Shown in pieces: positions 24,927 through 32,899 of a stretch of 64,000 nucleotides of DNA (positions within the stretch are counted from its first letter, which is position 1; the number at the start of each line of letters is the position of its first letter). The notes beneath the pieces were generated by a model, which had not been told where the DNA came from, did not search any database, and saw nothing but the letters and a program-made list of their open reading frames with translations. Location: the NCBI GenBank assembly GCA_035391225.1, contig DAOPKN010000005.1, forward strand, positions 48,959 to 112,958, given 5' to 3'. Both the position numbers and the translations under genes were made by a program. Origin of the DNA: DAOPKN01 sp035391225 (GTDB taxonomy: Bacteria; Thermotogota; Thermotogae; MWEM01).

Positions 24927-25399
24927 AAAAGATCGCCATCGGTTCGGATAAGTCCGGCTTTCCTTTGAAGGAAGCCTTGAAAGAATACCTGGTATCCCAG
25001 GGTTTCGAGGTACAAGACCTGGGCATGCAGAACATGGAGGATTTCCAGGCGTACTACCAGGTAGCGCCCAAGGTTGCGCAGAAGGTACAAAGCGGTGAGG
25101 TGCAACGTGGGGTGCTATGCTGCGGCACGGGCATGGGTATGGCCATCGTGGCCAACAAGTTCAAGGGAGTGTACGCCGCCGTGGTGGAAGGAAGCTACTG
25201 TGCCAAGATGGCCAAGGTCATCAACCGAGCCAACGTTCTCACCATGGGGGGATGGGTGGTGGCTCCCCAGCAGGGAATCGACATGCTGCAGCGATGGCTG
25301 GAAGCCTCGCCCGGTGAAGGATTTCCACCCGACCGCCAGGATTTTTTAGAAAACGCCTTTGGAAAAGTGCAGGAAATCGAAGAACAACAATTCAAGTAA
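24923..25399 (+). CDS. RpiB/LacAB-family sugar isomerase with altered active site
   Basis: The 158-residue protein has the RpiB fold marks GSDKSGFPLKEAL at the N-terminus and GVLCCGTGMGMAIVANKFKG. The catalytic Cys67 is kept, but residues that bind phosphate or open the ring in E. coli RpiB are replaced: His10 by Lys10, the YPH histidine by Gln46, and His99 of the HND motif by Ile100 (VINRANVL). Ribose 5-phosphate is therefore an unlikely substrate; an unphosphorylated or sulfonated aldose is more plausible. The ATG overlaps the GH31 stop and has AAAGGAGG upstream. It is the last gene of the operon, directly before the terminator. Confidence 0.85.
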   Translation: MKKIAIGSDKSGFPLKEALKEYLVSQGFEVQDLGMQNMEDFQAYYQVAPKVAQKVQSGEVQRGVLCCGTGMGMAIVANKFKGVYAAVVEGSYCAKMAKVINRANVLTMGGWVVAPQQGIDMLQRWLEASPGEGFPPDRQDFLENAFGKVQEIEEQQFK

Positions 25400-25421
25400 A
25401 CCCCCTTCCGGGGGTTTTTTT
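25398..25421 (+). terminator. Rho-independent terminator of the symporter-to-isomerase operon
   Basis: AAACCCCC, loop TTCC, GGGGGTTT and a further T run form a textbook terminator beginning at the stop codon of the RpiB-like gene. Confidence 0.92.
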
Positions 25422-25456
25422 ATGGTAGAATGGGAAAAATAGCGGGAGGGCATACG

Positions 25457-27124
25457 TTGAAAAGGGCTGCGTCGTTGATGGGGCGTATCTTGCGGAATAA
25501 TTTCTTCTGGATGCTGGTGATCGGGCTGGGAATCTGGATGTTCGGGAATTTCAGCTTCATGGGGTTTTACAATCAATTTATCTTCCAACCCCTCTTCGAG
25601 ACCAACACCCAGAGCGTTTTTACCTTGCAACGCACGTGGAACCAGACCATCACCGGGCAAAATTTTTCCACCCACCAATTCCTTGCGGCCACGCTCGAGC
25701 ACGTTGCGCAACAGCTCAGCGGCCCCCAAAAATGGCAGGCTCAAGACATCTCGGAGTACCTTTCCCGACAAATCCCCGGCATTCCCCAACTCGAGGACAT
25801 CAACTGGTACTTGATTTCCCCGGAGGGGATTATCGTGCAAACGGATTACCCAAACGACCTCGGGTTGGATATTCCCGCGGTGGTACCCCAGTACTGGAAA
25901 CTCCTGGACAAGCTGCAACCCGGCGAACTGCGCCTGGAACCCCTATTGTTTGAGACCCAAACCAACCGCCCCCGCTTCTACGGCTACATCCGGCTCGACG
26001 ACGGCTCGTTTCTGGAGATCGGCCTGGCCATGGGTTCCGAACTGGTCGAACAACTGGAACGTGAGATCCAATCCCTGGTGGCAGGTCTTCCCTACCTGCA
26101 ATCCATAGACGCCTACAGCATCCTCTTTCTCCCGTACGGTGACGCTCCGGAGATTTCCTCCGAGGAGAAACAATACTTCAAGCAGACCGAGGATAACAGG
26201 GATTTCATTTCCGTGGAAAAACCTGGCGGGCAGTTCTTCGTGTACCAAAATCCCATTCTTCCCGAGGGCAACCCGGTGATCAATTCCATGCTGCGCGTGC
26301 GCATGCACCTGGACTTCAGCAAGCTCATCCTTTACCGCAACCTTTTCCTGGCTTTCATCAACGTGTCCTTCGGCTTGATCGCTTTCGTGCTGCTTTTCAC
26401 CAATTACCGGATCATTCACCGCTTCCTCGCGGGGTTGCGCGCCATTATCCGGTCCATTGTTGCGTTCGAGAAAGACCCGGAGCGCCAGCTGCCCGAGTTT
26501 CCCAGCTGCAAGTTTTCGGAACTGGGCGAGCTGAATGCCTCTTTCCAGCAGATGGCGATGGAGATCCACACCCAAATCCACCTGCAGAACCGCGTGAACC
26601 AGAACCTCGAGAAGAACCTCCTGAAACAGAAGAAGCTGGAGGAAGAGCTGCAAGAAATGGTCATTACCGACGAACTCACCGGCATACACAATCGGAGATT
26701 CGCGTTGGAATACCTGGAACGCCAGCTGCGAAACGGCCCACGCCCCATTACCGTTTGTTTCGTGGACATCGATGCGTTCAAGAAAATCAACGACACACAC
26801 GGCCACCACATGGGGGACCGCGTATTGAAGCGTATCGCCAGTATCTTGCAAAGCTCCATTCGCGCAGAGGACATGGTGGGACGCATCGGGGGGGACGAGT
26901 TTGCCCTTGCGTTCATCTCGATGGAGCCTGCCCAGGCGCGTATCGTGATGGAACGCATCTCCACGCTTCTGAAAAACGATCCCCTCTCGGACGAATTGGG
27001 AAGCCCGTTGGGTATCAGTTTTGGTTTGTCCACCGTCCACAGCGGTGAGCGGGTGTCACTGGAGGAACTGCTTCGGGAAGCCGACCTGAAAATGTACGGG
27101 CAGAGGAAGAACAAGGAAGGCTAA
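25457..27124 (+). CDS. Membrane diguanylate cyclase (GGDEF) with extracytoplasmic sensor
   Basis: The 555-residue protein has a membrane helix at about residues 17-38, an extracytoplasmic sensor region to about 295, a second helix near 300-322, a HAMP-like linker and a C-terminal GGDEF domain (about 390-550). The active-site motif GGDEF is intact and the product-inhibition site RxxD (RAED) lies five residues before it, so it should make cyclic-di-GMP under feedback control. TTG at 25457 is chosen because GGGAGGG ends six bases upstream; the TAGAAT at 25426-25431 may be its -10. It pairs functionally with the HD-GYP protein at 7385. Confidence 0.88.
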   Translation: MKRAASLMGRILRNNFFWMLVIGLGIWMFGNFSFMGFYNQFIFQPLFETNTQSVFTLQRTWNQTITGQNFSTHQFLAATLEHVAQQLSGPQKWQAQDISEYLSRQIPGIPQLEDINWYLISPEGIIVQTDYPNDLGLDIPAVVPQYWKLLDKLQPGELRLEPLLFETQTNRPRFYGYIRLDDGSFLEIGLAMGSELVEQLEREIQSLVAGLPYLQSIDAYSILFLPYGDAPEISSEEKQYFKQTEDNRDFISVEKPGGQFFVYQNPILPEGNPVINSMLRVRMHLDFSKLILYRNLFLAFINVSFGLIAFVLLFTNYRIIHRFLAGLRAIIRSIVAFEKDPERQLPEFPSCKFSELGELNASFQQMAMEIHTQIHLQNRVNQNLEKNLLKQKKLEEELQEMVITDELTGIHNRRFALEYLERQLRNGPRPITVCFVDIDAFKKINDTHGHHMGDRVLKRIASILQSSIRAEDMVGRIGGDEFALAFISMEPAQARIVMERISTLLKNDPLSDELGSPLGISFGLSTVHSGERVSLEELLREADLKMYGQRKNKEG

Positions 27125-27183
27125 ACGGCTCTCCAGCCCCGAAACCACTCCCAGCATAGGCTGTTGTGCAGTGCCCTTCCCTC

Positions 27184-28146
27184 TCAAGCACCCTTTTTTC
27201 CGAGGTGCACCGTGAAGGTAGTCCCCACCATCCAGGTGGATTGGAATTCCACCTTGTACCCCGCGAGTTCCGAAAGGTACTTCACGATGGGAAGCCCCAG
27301 TCCAGACCCCTTGGCATGTTTCACCGCGTCCACCCCACGGAAAAAACGCTCGAAAATCCGGATGTTCTCGTTTTCCCGGATGCCAATCCCGAAGTCTTTC
27401 ACCTGGATCTTGCCCGCGCGCACGCTCACCTGCACATCCGACCCGTCGTGGGAATACTTGATGGCGTTGGAAACAAGGTTTCGAAGAATGGTGTAGAGCA
27501 CGAAGCGGTCGGCTTCGAACGTGTTGACCTTGCACTCCCATTTCACGCTGATGTTCTTCTTTCGGGCTTTCTCTTCCAGGTCGAGCAGTACTTCCTCGAT
27601 GACTTTCTGCGGGGAGAGGATTTCGGGACGAAGCGAGTAATTCCCGAATTCCGCCAGTGTCAGCAGCGAAAGCTGGGAAATGATCTTTTCGATCTTGTGC
27701 AACGAGCGCAGCGACTTGTCCACGAGTACTTCACGGTTTTCCTGCGTGCCGAAATCGCGGATCATCTGCACGTTGCCGATGGCCACGGAAAGCGGTGTGC
27801 GCAACTCGTGGGAGATGGACGTGACGATGTCGGTTTTGACCTTCTTCAGAAGCTCCCACTCCGAGCGGTCAAACAGGATGAGAAGGTGGTTCTCGGGGTT
27901 GTACTCCAGCCGGCAGTAGCGTGCGCTGGTGTTGAACAAGTAGATGTTTCCCTCGTAGCTAAAGGGTTTCTGCCCAAGCACACTCCGGGTGAATTCGTCG
28001 ATGGCATCGAAGGAAAACGAGGATAGAACTTCTTTTCCCTCCTGCAGCCCCAGTTCCCGCGCCCGTTGGTTGGTCTCCGTAACCAGCATGCCTTGCAAGC
28101 GTGCCAGGGCTTCCACGAGAGGGTCGAAATCCCCCAGCGAAAACAC
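27184..28146 (-). CDS. phoR: Soluble PhoR-like sensor histidine kinase
   Basis: The 320-residue kinase has an N-terminal PAS-like region (about 40-100), the phospho-accepting histidine in SISHELRTPLSVAIG, the N box LRNLVSNAIKYS and the G boxes DFGIGI and GSGLGLPIV. No membrane helix is seen, so it is cytoplasmic and probably reads phosphate status through PstSCAB and PhoU. The GTG start lies one base after the phoB stop, preceded by GGAGGAG. It is the last gene of the pstC-pstA-pstB-phoU-phoB-phoR run and converges on the diguanylate cyclase gene, with 59 bases between that hold no obvious terminator. Confidence 0.85.
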   Translation of the reverse strand: MFSLGDFDPLVEALARLQGMLVTETNQRARELGLQEGKEVLSSFSFDAIDEFTRSVLGQKPFSYEGNIYLFNTSARYCRLEYNPENHLLILFDRSEWELLKKVKTDIVTSISHELRTPLSVAIGNVQMIRDFGTQENREVLVDKSLRSLHKIEKIISQLSLLTLAEFGNYSLRPEILSPQKVIEEVLLDLEEKARKKNISVKWECKVNTFEADRFVLYTILRNLVSNAIKYSHDGSDVQVSVRAGKIQVKDFGIGIRENENIRIFERFFRGVDAVKHAKGSGLGLPIVKYLSELAGYKVEFQSTWMVGTTFTVHLGKKGA

Positions 28147-28147
28147 C

Positions 28148-28831
28148 CTACTTCTCCTCCATGATCAGGTCCGCATCCTTGTTGAACTTGTAGCCGACGT
28201 TTCGCACAGTCTTGATCCAGTGCTTGCCCACCTTGGAGCGTACCGCGCTGATGTGAACATCCACCACACGATCGGTGATGTACTCGTCGTCGAACCAGAG
28301 TTTCTCGATAATCTCGTCGCGGGTGAAAATCTTCTTGGGTTGACGCGCAAGAAGGTAAAGGATTTCAAACTCCTTGGCGGTCATTTCGATCAGCTGGTCC
28401 TTGTACTTCACGCAGTAGTTGTTGGGGAAGATCTGGAGGTTCCCGAAGGCCATAATGTCGTCGTCCTTCTTGATCCTCTTGAGAAGGGCGCGAACCCGTG
28501 CAACCACTTCGCGCGGGTTGAAGGGCTTGGGAACGTAGTCGTCCGCACCCGCCTCGATGCCGAAAATGCGGTCCTTGTCCGTGCGTCGCGCCGAGAGCAC
28601 GATGATGCCGAGGTCCTTGTTCTTGGAACGAATGTAGGGTAACTCGTCGAAGGCCTCTCCATCGGGCAGCATGATATCCAACAGCATCAGGTCAACGGGG
28701 TTCTTCGAAAGCTGCTGGCGCATCTGCGCCATGCTCTCCGCTTCCAGGATGTCGTACTTCTCGATCGAAAGGTACGTTTTGAGGATGTCCCGTATGTCTG
28801 CTTCATCCTCCACGATCAGAATGGTTGCCAT
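28148..28831 (-). CDS. phoB: PhoB-family response regulator
   Basis: The 227-residue protein has a receiver domain (1-120) with the acidic pocket VEDEAD, the phosphorylated Asp in LMLLDIMLPDG, and the KPF lysine, followed by an OmpR/PhoB winged helix (130-225; EMTAKEFEILYLLARQP and DRVVDVHISAVRSKVG). Position between phoU and the kinase makes it the phosphate regulator. Its start overlaps the phoU stop. Repeats upstream of pstC (32043-32095) are candidate binding sites. Confidence 0.92.
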   Translation of the reverse strand: MATILIVEDEADIRDILKTYLSIEKYDILEAESMAQMRQQLSKNPVDLMLLDIMLPDGEAFDELPYIRSKNKDLGIIVLSARRTDKDRIFGIEAGADDYVPKPFNPREVVARVRALLKRIKKDDDIMAFGNLQIFPNNYCVKYKDQLIEMTAKEFEILYLLARQPKKIFTRDEIIEKLWFDDEYITDRVVDVHISAVRSKVGKHWIKTVRNVGYKFNKDADLIMEEK

Positions 28832-29499
28832 TACATCTCCTCCACCAGGGAACTCAAATCCTTCCCCGTTTCAATATACACGATTTCTTCGCATAAATTG
28901 GTGGCATGGTCCGCGATACGTTCGATATCCCGCGCCAGAAGCAGCAGGATGGGAACCAGTCGCATGTCGAATCCCTCCGTGTTGAGTTGTTCCATCACGT
29001 AGTCATCGATCTTTCGCTCCAATTCATCGACCAAAGAATCGGTTTTCCAAACCTCGATAGCCTTGTGAACGTTTCGTTCGCCGAATGCGGAAAAAGCGTC
29101 CTTGATCATCTGCATCGAATGCCCGATCATCTGGCGCATCTGGGGGGGAGGGTTGAACACGATACTCCGGTCGAAAAGGGTGATGGCCTTTTGCGCGATG
29201 TTCACCGAAAGGTCACCGATACGTTCGAGGTTGTTGGAAAACTTGATCATGGTGATGGTGTAGCGCAAGTCCTTGCCCATGGGGTTGAAGCGGGCTATGA
29301 TCTGGTACACGGACTCCTCCACCTTTCGATTGATGTCGTCGATGGGATCGTCGAGCTTTTTTACGCGGATGGCCAAGCGCTCGTCCCCATCCTCGATCGC
29401 ACGGATCGACATCTCGAAAGACTCCAGCACCAGCGAAAGCAGCTTGGAGATATCCGCCTTCAGGATCAGTAACTCGTTGTCGAAATGAATCGTTTCCAC
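28831..29499 (-). CDS. phoU: Phosphate signalling protein PhoU
   Basis: PhoU links the Pst transporter to the PhoR kinase and holds it off when phosphate is plentiful. The 222-residue protein shows the two tandem three-helix repeats of the family, with repeat signatures FSNNLERIGDLSVNIAQKA and LARDIERIADHATNLCEEI. These acidic helices bind metal clusters in known structures. The GTG start has GGAGAG upstream. It lies 31 bases after pstB and overlaps phoB. Confidence 0.95.
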   Translation of the reverse strand: METIHFDNELLILKADISKLLSLVLESFEMSIRAIEDGDERLAIRVKKLDDPIDDINRKVEESVYQIIARFNPMGKDLRYTITMIKFSNNLERIGDLSVNIAQKAITLFDRSIVFNPPPQMRQMIGHSMQMIKDAFSAFGERNVHKAIEVWKTDSLVDELERKIDDYVMEQLNTEGFDMRLVPILLLLARDIERIADHATNLCEEIVYIETGKDLSSLVEEM

Positions 29500-29530
29500 C
29501 GTTCTTCTCTCCTTTTTTCCGGGTAAGGGT

Positions 29531-30289
29531 TCAGCTGATCTTCCCCATCAGGTAATTTTCGGTGAGGGATTGCTCGGGTTGCTTGACGATGCGTGCAGTG
29601 GGACCGGTTTCCACCAGTTCTCCCCTGTACATGAACACCATGAAATCCGAAATGCGCACAGCTTGGGCCAAGTTATGGGTGACGATCAGGATGGTGTACT
29701 TCTCGGAGAGTTCCTCCAGCAGGATCTCGATGTTCTGCGTGGCGATGGGATCCAACGCCGATGTGGGTTCGTCCAGCAGGATCACCTCGGGGTCCACCGC
29801 AAGCGCCCTCGCGATACAGAGCCGTTGCTGTTGCCCTCCGGAAAGGGATGTGGCAGGCTTGGAAAGCTCGTCCTTTACTTCGTCCCACAACGAGGCCTGT
29901 ACCAGCGCTTCTTCCACCCTTTCCCCCAAGGAGCGTTTGCCGCGCATGCGGTGGATCTTGGGGCCAAACGCCACGTTGTCGTAGATCGACATGGGGAAAG
30001 GAGTGGGTTTCTGGAACACCATTCCCACTTTCTTGCGGTATGCCGTAAGGTCCAGTTCCTTTTCGAAGATATCCTGTCCCTCGAAGAGGATCCTTCCCTC
30101 GGTGCGAAAACCGAAGATCGTGTCGTTGATGCGATTGATACTACGCAGAAGCGTTGATTTTCCACATCCCGAGGGGCCAATGATGGCGGTGATCCGGTTC
30201 TTGGGAAAAGACACCGTGACATCCTTCACCCCCACTTTCTGTCCGTAGAACGCGGAAAAATCCTGTACCGAAATGATATCATCGCGCAT
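29531..30289 (-). CDS. pstB: Phosphate ABC transporter ATP-binding protein PstB
   Basis: PstB powers phosphate import through PstC and PstA. The 252-residue ATPase carries Walker A GPSGCGKST, signature SLSGGQQQRLCIARALA, Walker B VILLDEPTSALD and the switch His in THNLAQ. The family-specific FQKPTPFPMSIYDNVAFG confirms PstB. The ATG at 30289 is used because AGGAGG lies seven bases upstream; an upstream in-frame start would overlap pstA more and has no ribosome site. Confidence 0.95.
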   Translation of the reverse strand: MRDDIISVQDFSAFYGQKVGVKDVTVSFPKNRITAIIGPSGCGKSTLLRSINRINDTIFGFRTEGRILFEGQDIFEKELDLTAYRKKVGMVFQKPTPFPMSIYDNVAFGPKIHRMRGKRSLGERVEEALVQASLWDEVKDELSKPATSLSGGQQQRLCIARALAVDPEVILLDEPTSALDPIATQNIEILLEELSEKYTILIVTHNLAQAVRISDFMVFMYRGELVETGPTARIVKQPEQSLTENYLMGKIS

Positions 30290-31106
30290 GGTTTTTCCTC
30301 CTGAAGCGAAACGCAACCAGGTAAATCGCCAAAACGAGCAGAAGAAGGAACGCGGAGGTTCCCTTGGCCATCCACTGAGCGTCTTTGCCGTATGCCATTG
30401 TGATGTAGTAGATGTGCGAGGGAAGTGTCATCACCGGGTCTCCCAACCCACTCGGATACTGCGTGGCATAGAAAACAGCTCCCGTGAGAAGAACTGGGGC
30501 GGTTTCTCCCATTACCCGCCCTCCACCAATCAGGCAGGCGGTGATGATCCGCGCGCGGGAAAAGGGAAGAAGGATGCGGAAGATCACTTCCGTCTTGCGG
30601 GCACCCAGCGCATACCCCGATTCGCGGAGTGCAACGGGAACTGCCGCGAGCGCTTCTTTCACCGCAGAGGAGATCACGGGAAGCGTCATCAACGACAGCG
30701 TGAGGCTACCCGCGAGGATAGAAGTCCCCAGCCCCATCGTGATGCAGAACAGCGAAAGCCCAAAGAGCCCGAAAACAATGGAAGGCACGCCTCCCAGGGC
30801 CGTGATGGATACGTTGAGAAAGGTTCCCAACTTGGAATGGCCCGCGTACTCGCTCAAGTACACCCCGGTGAGAATGCCAACCGGAATGGCCAGAAGGAGG
30901 CTGAAAAGAAGAATGATAAGGGTTCCCAGGATGGCGGGCAAGATCCCCCCTTGTTCCATCCCCTGGCGGGGAACTTGGCTGAAGAACTCCCAGCTGAAGT
31001 ACCGGGCTCCATCGATGAAAAACATCGCGAACAGCAACACCACGCTCAAGAAGACGAGGTAAGCTACTACACGGAACAAAAACGCGATCCAGCTATCTTT
31101 CCGCAT
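30279..31106 (-). CDS. pstA: Phosphate ABC transporter permease PstA
   Basis: The 275-residue permease has six membrane helices and the conserved cytoplasmic loop ALRESGYALGARKTEVIFR that docks PstB, plus GETAPVLLTG typical of PstA. The ATG at 31106 has a GGGGGG ribosome site eight bases upstream; an ATG at 31133 would overlap pstC. The 3' end overlaps pstB by eleven bases. Confidence 0.92.
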   Translation of the reverse strand: MRKDSWIAFLFRVVAYLVFLSVVLLFAMFFIDGARYFSWEFFSQVPRQGMEQGGILPAILGTLIILLFSLLLAIPVGILTGVYLSEYAGHSKLGTFLNVSITALGGVPSIVFGLFGLSLFCITMGLGTSILAGSLTLSLMTLPVISSAVKEALAAVPVALRESGYALGARKTEVIFRILLPFSRARIITACLIGGGRVMGETAPVLLTGAVFYATQYPSGLGDPVMTLPSHIYYITMAYGKDAQWMAKGTSAFLLLLVLAIYLVAFRFRRKNHAR

Positions 31107-31129
31107 TGGGAAATCCCCCCTTCCATGGC

Positions 31130-32008
31130 TCAAGCCTTCCCGTTGCTTTTTCCCACGATCTTGCGGGATGCCAGCGTGAGCAGGAACGAAAAGGACAGGA
31201 GAATCAAACCGGCGCTGAAAAGGGCACTGTAATGGAGGCTGTGAAGCTCCACTTCCCCCATTTCACTGGCGATGGCAGCGGTCAGCGGGCGCACCGGGTC
31301 AAACAGCGAAAGGGGAATGATGGCTGCTCCCCCCGCCACCATCAAGACCACCATGGTCTCCCCGATGATGCGGTTCACGGTCAACACGGCGGCATTGAGG
31401 ATACCGGATAGCGAAGCCCGGCTCACCACCTTCCATCCCGCGGTGAAACGTGTGGACCCGAGCGCAAGCGCACCTTCTTTCAACGATCGATCAACCCCGC
31501 AAAGTGCTTCGTGCATCAGCGATGCGGTGTAGGGAAGAGCGAGGATGGTCAACGCCAGTGATGCCACCAGCAGGTTCTCTGGGGAATACACCCCGATTCT
31601 CAGCATCCACGGTGAAACGTACAGCAGAAAGAAGGATCCGATGAGCACCGAGGGAACACCAGCCAACAGGTCGATGGCGGATTTGATCATTCTTTGCTCC
31701 CGGGGGGTGGCATACTCGTACAGGAAAAAGGCGGTGACGTATCCAAGGGGAAGAACAAACACGCTGCTCAACAGGGTTACCAGCAGCGAATCCACGATCA
31801 TGGCCAACATACCGAATTCGGGCGGATCACAAGTGGGATACCAGTAGGGACTGGTGAAAAACGTTCCGCCGACCGCAAGCAACGAGGGTATGGCTTCTTT
31901 GAGGATGAACCCCGTTAACAGGACAAGCACGAGGATCCCGGTCAGCGCAAAAAGAAAAATGATCCCCGTGTTCCAGCGATGCACGAAAACCCTTCGATCC
32001 AAGGACAC
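31130..32008 (-). CDS. pstC: Phosphate ABC transporter permease PstC
   Basis: The 292-residue permease has six membrane helices, the PstB docking loop LKEGALALGSTRFTAGWKVV and RIIGETMVVLMVAGG. It opens the pst-pho run. The start is uncertain: GTG at 32008 is three bases after GGGGAG, while TTG at 32002 has nine bases, and ATG at 32056 has no ribosome site. No pstS gene lies next to it, so the phosphate-binding protein must be encoded elsewhere. Confidence 0.88.
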   Translation of the reverse strand: MSLDRRVFVHRWNTGIIFLFALTGILVLVLLTGFILKEAIPSLLAVGGTFFTSPYWYPTCDPPEFGMLAMIVDSLLVTLLSSVFVLPLGYVTAFFLYEYATPREQRMIKSAIDLLAGVPSVLIGSFFLLYVSPWMLRIGVYSPENLLVASLALTILALPYTASLMHEALCGVDRSLKEGALALGSTRFTAGWKVVSRASLSGILNAAVLTVNRIIGETMVVLMVAGGAAIIPLSLFDPVRPLTAAIASEMGEVELHSLHYSALFSAGLILLSFSFLLTLASRKIVGKSNGKA

Positions 32009-32042
32009 ACACTCCCCGGGGGTCAGGAATTTGGAAGACCCC

Positions 32043-32095
32043 CTTTCGTGAAACATTGTAAAAGAAGTCTTTTGGGTTTTCGTGAGTCTTTGTGA
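32043..32095 (-). promoter_or_regulatory. pst-pho promoter with candidate PhoB-binding repeats
   Basis: On the minus strand, TCACAAAG (32088-32095) and TCACGAAAA (32077-32085) are direct repeats ten bases apart, a third copy TCACGAAAG lies at 32043-32051, and TACAAT (32055-32060) is the -10. The first two cover the expected -35 position, the usual layout of a Pho box at an activated promoter. The consensus in this lineage is unknown to me. Confidence 0.5.
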
Positions 32096-32101
32096 ACTTT
32101 T

Positions 32102-32893
32102 TTATCCCGGAGCTTTTGTGCCCGGAGGGGGGTACAAAACCTGGGGACGGGAAACCACTGGATGTGGAATCACCAGCGCCCGAACTCCGTACACGCGCTG
32201 GATCAAGTCCGCATCGAGTACTTCGCCGGGTGTACCTTGGGAAACCAGTTTTCCCGACTGGAACACCGCGATCTGGTCGCAGAAAAGCGAGGCCAGGTTG
32301 ATCTCGTGGAACACACCCACCACGCAGGTTCCTTCCTCGCGGTTCCGCAGGCTCACCTGCTCCATGAGTTGCTGCACGTGTCCCGGATCGAGGTGTGCCA
32401 CGAATTCATCCAGCAGCAGCACGGGGGTTTGCTGCGCGAAACACTTGGCGATCAATACCCGTTGCTTCTCTCCACCACTCAATTGTTGGAAGACATGCTC
32501 TTCGAAGCCGCAAAGATCAGCGCGTTCCAGCGACCGGGCAACGATGGATGCATCCGAAACCCTCTCCGAACCCAGGAAACCCAGGTAAGGGGTGCGCCCC
32601 ATGGAAACGATCTCTTCCACGGTAAAATCGTAGGCGGGGGAAAAGTCCTGCAGCACGGCGGAAACCAACCTTGCGAGTTGCTTGCGCGGGATGCTTCCCA
32701 CACGTTGGCCGTCTACCCGGATCTCTCCGGACCAAGGCTTGAGCAACCCGAGGATCAATTTCACCAGGGTACTCTTCCCGGAACCATTTGGCCCGATGAT
32801 GCCAAAGATCTTTCTCCGGGGAATGCGCAGCGACAAACCTTCGAACAGTGGTTTGGTGTCGTAGCCAAAAGTCACGTTGGAAATTTCGATCAT
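32102..32893 (-). CDS. Orphan ABC ATPase of the iron-siderophore/cobalamin importer type
   Basis: The 263-residue ATPase resembles FecE/BtuD proteins: Walker A GPNGSGKST, Q-loop AVLQDFSPAYDFTVEEIV, signature QLSGGEKQRVLIAKCFA and switch His in GVFHEINLA. Walker B is followed by DEFVAHLD where most have DEPTxxLD, so a Pro is replaced by Phe. No permease or binding protein gene is near it. It starts seven bases after the GH13 glucosidase stop and may simply ride on that transcript. The substrate is likely a metal complex or corrinoid, with partners encoded elsewhere. Confidence 0.8.
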   Translation of the reverse strand: MIEISNVTFGYDTKPLFEGLSLRIPRRKIFGIIGPNGSGKSTLVKLILGLLKPWSGEIRVDGQRVGSIPRKQLARLVSAVLQDFSPAYDFTVEEIVSMGRTPYLGFLGSERVSDASIVARSLERADLCGFEEHVFQQLSGGEKQRVLIAKCFAQQTPVLLLDEFVAHLDPGHVQQLMEQVSLRNREEGTCVVGVFHEINLASLFCDQIAVFQSGKLVSQGTPGEVLDADLIQRVYGVRALVIPHPVVSRPQVLYPPPGTKAPG

Positions 32894-32899
32894 GCGAGC

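Noticed and set aside
24923..25399. Plain ribose 5-phosphate isomerase B label
   Set aside because: Key phosphate and ring-opening histidines are replaced, so only the family name is used.
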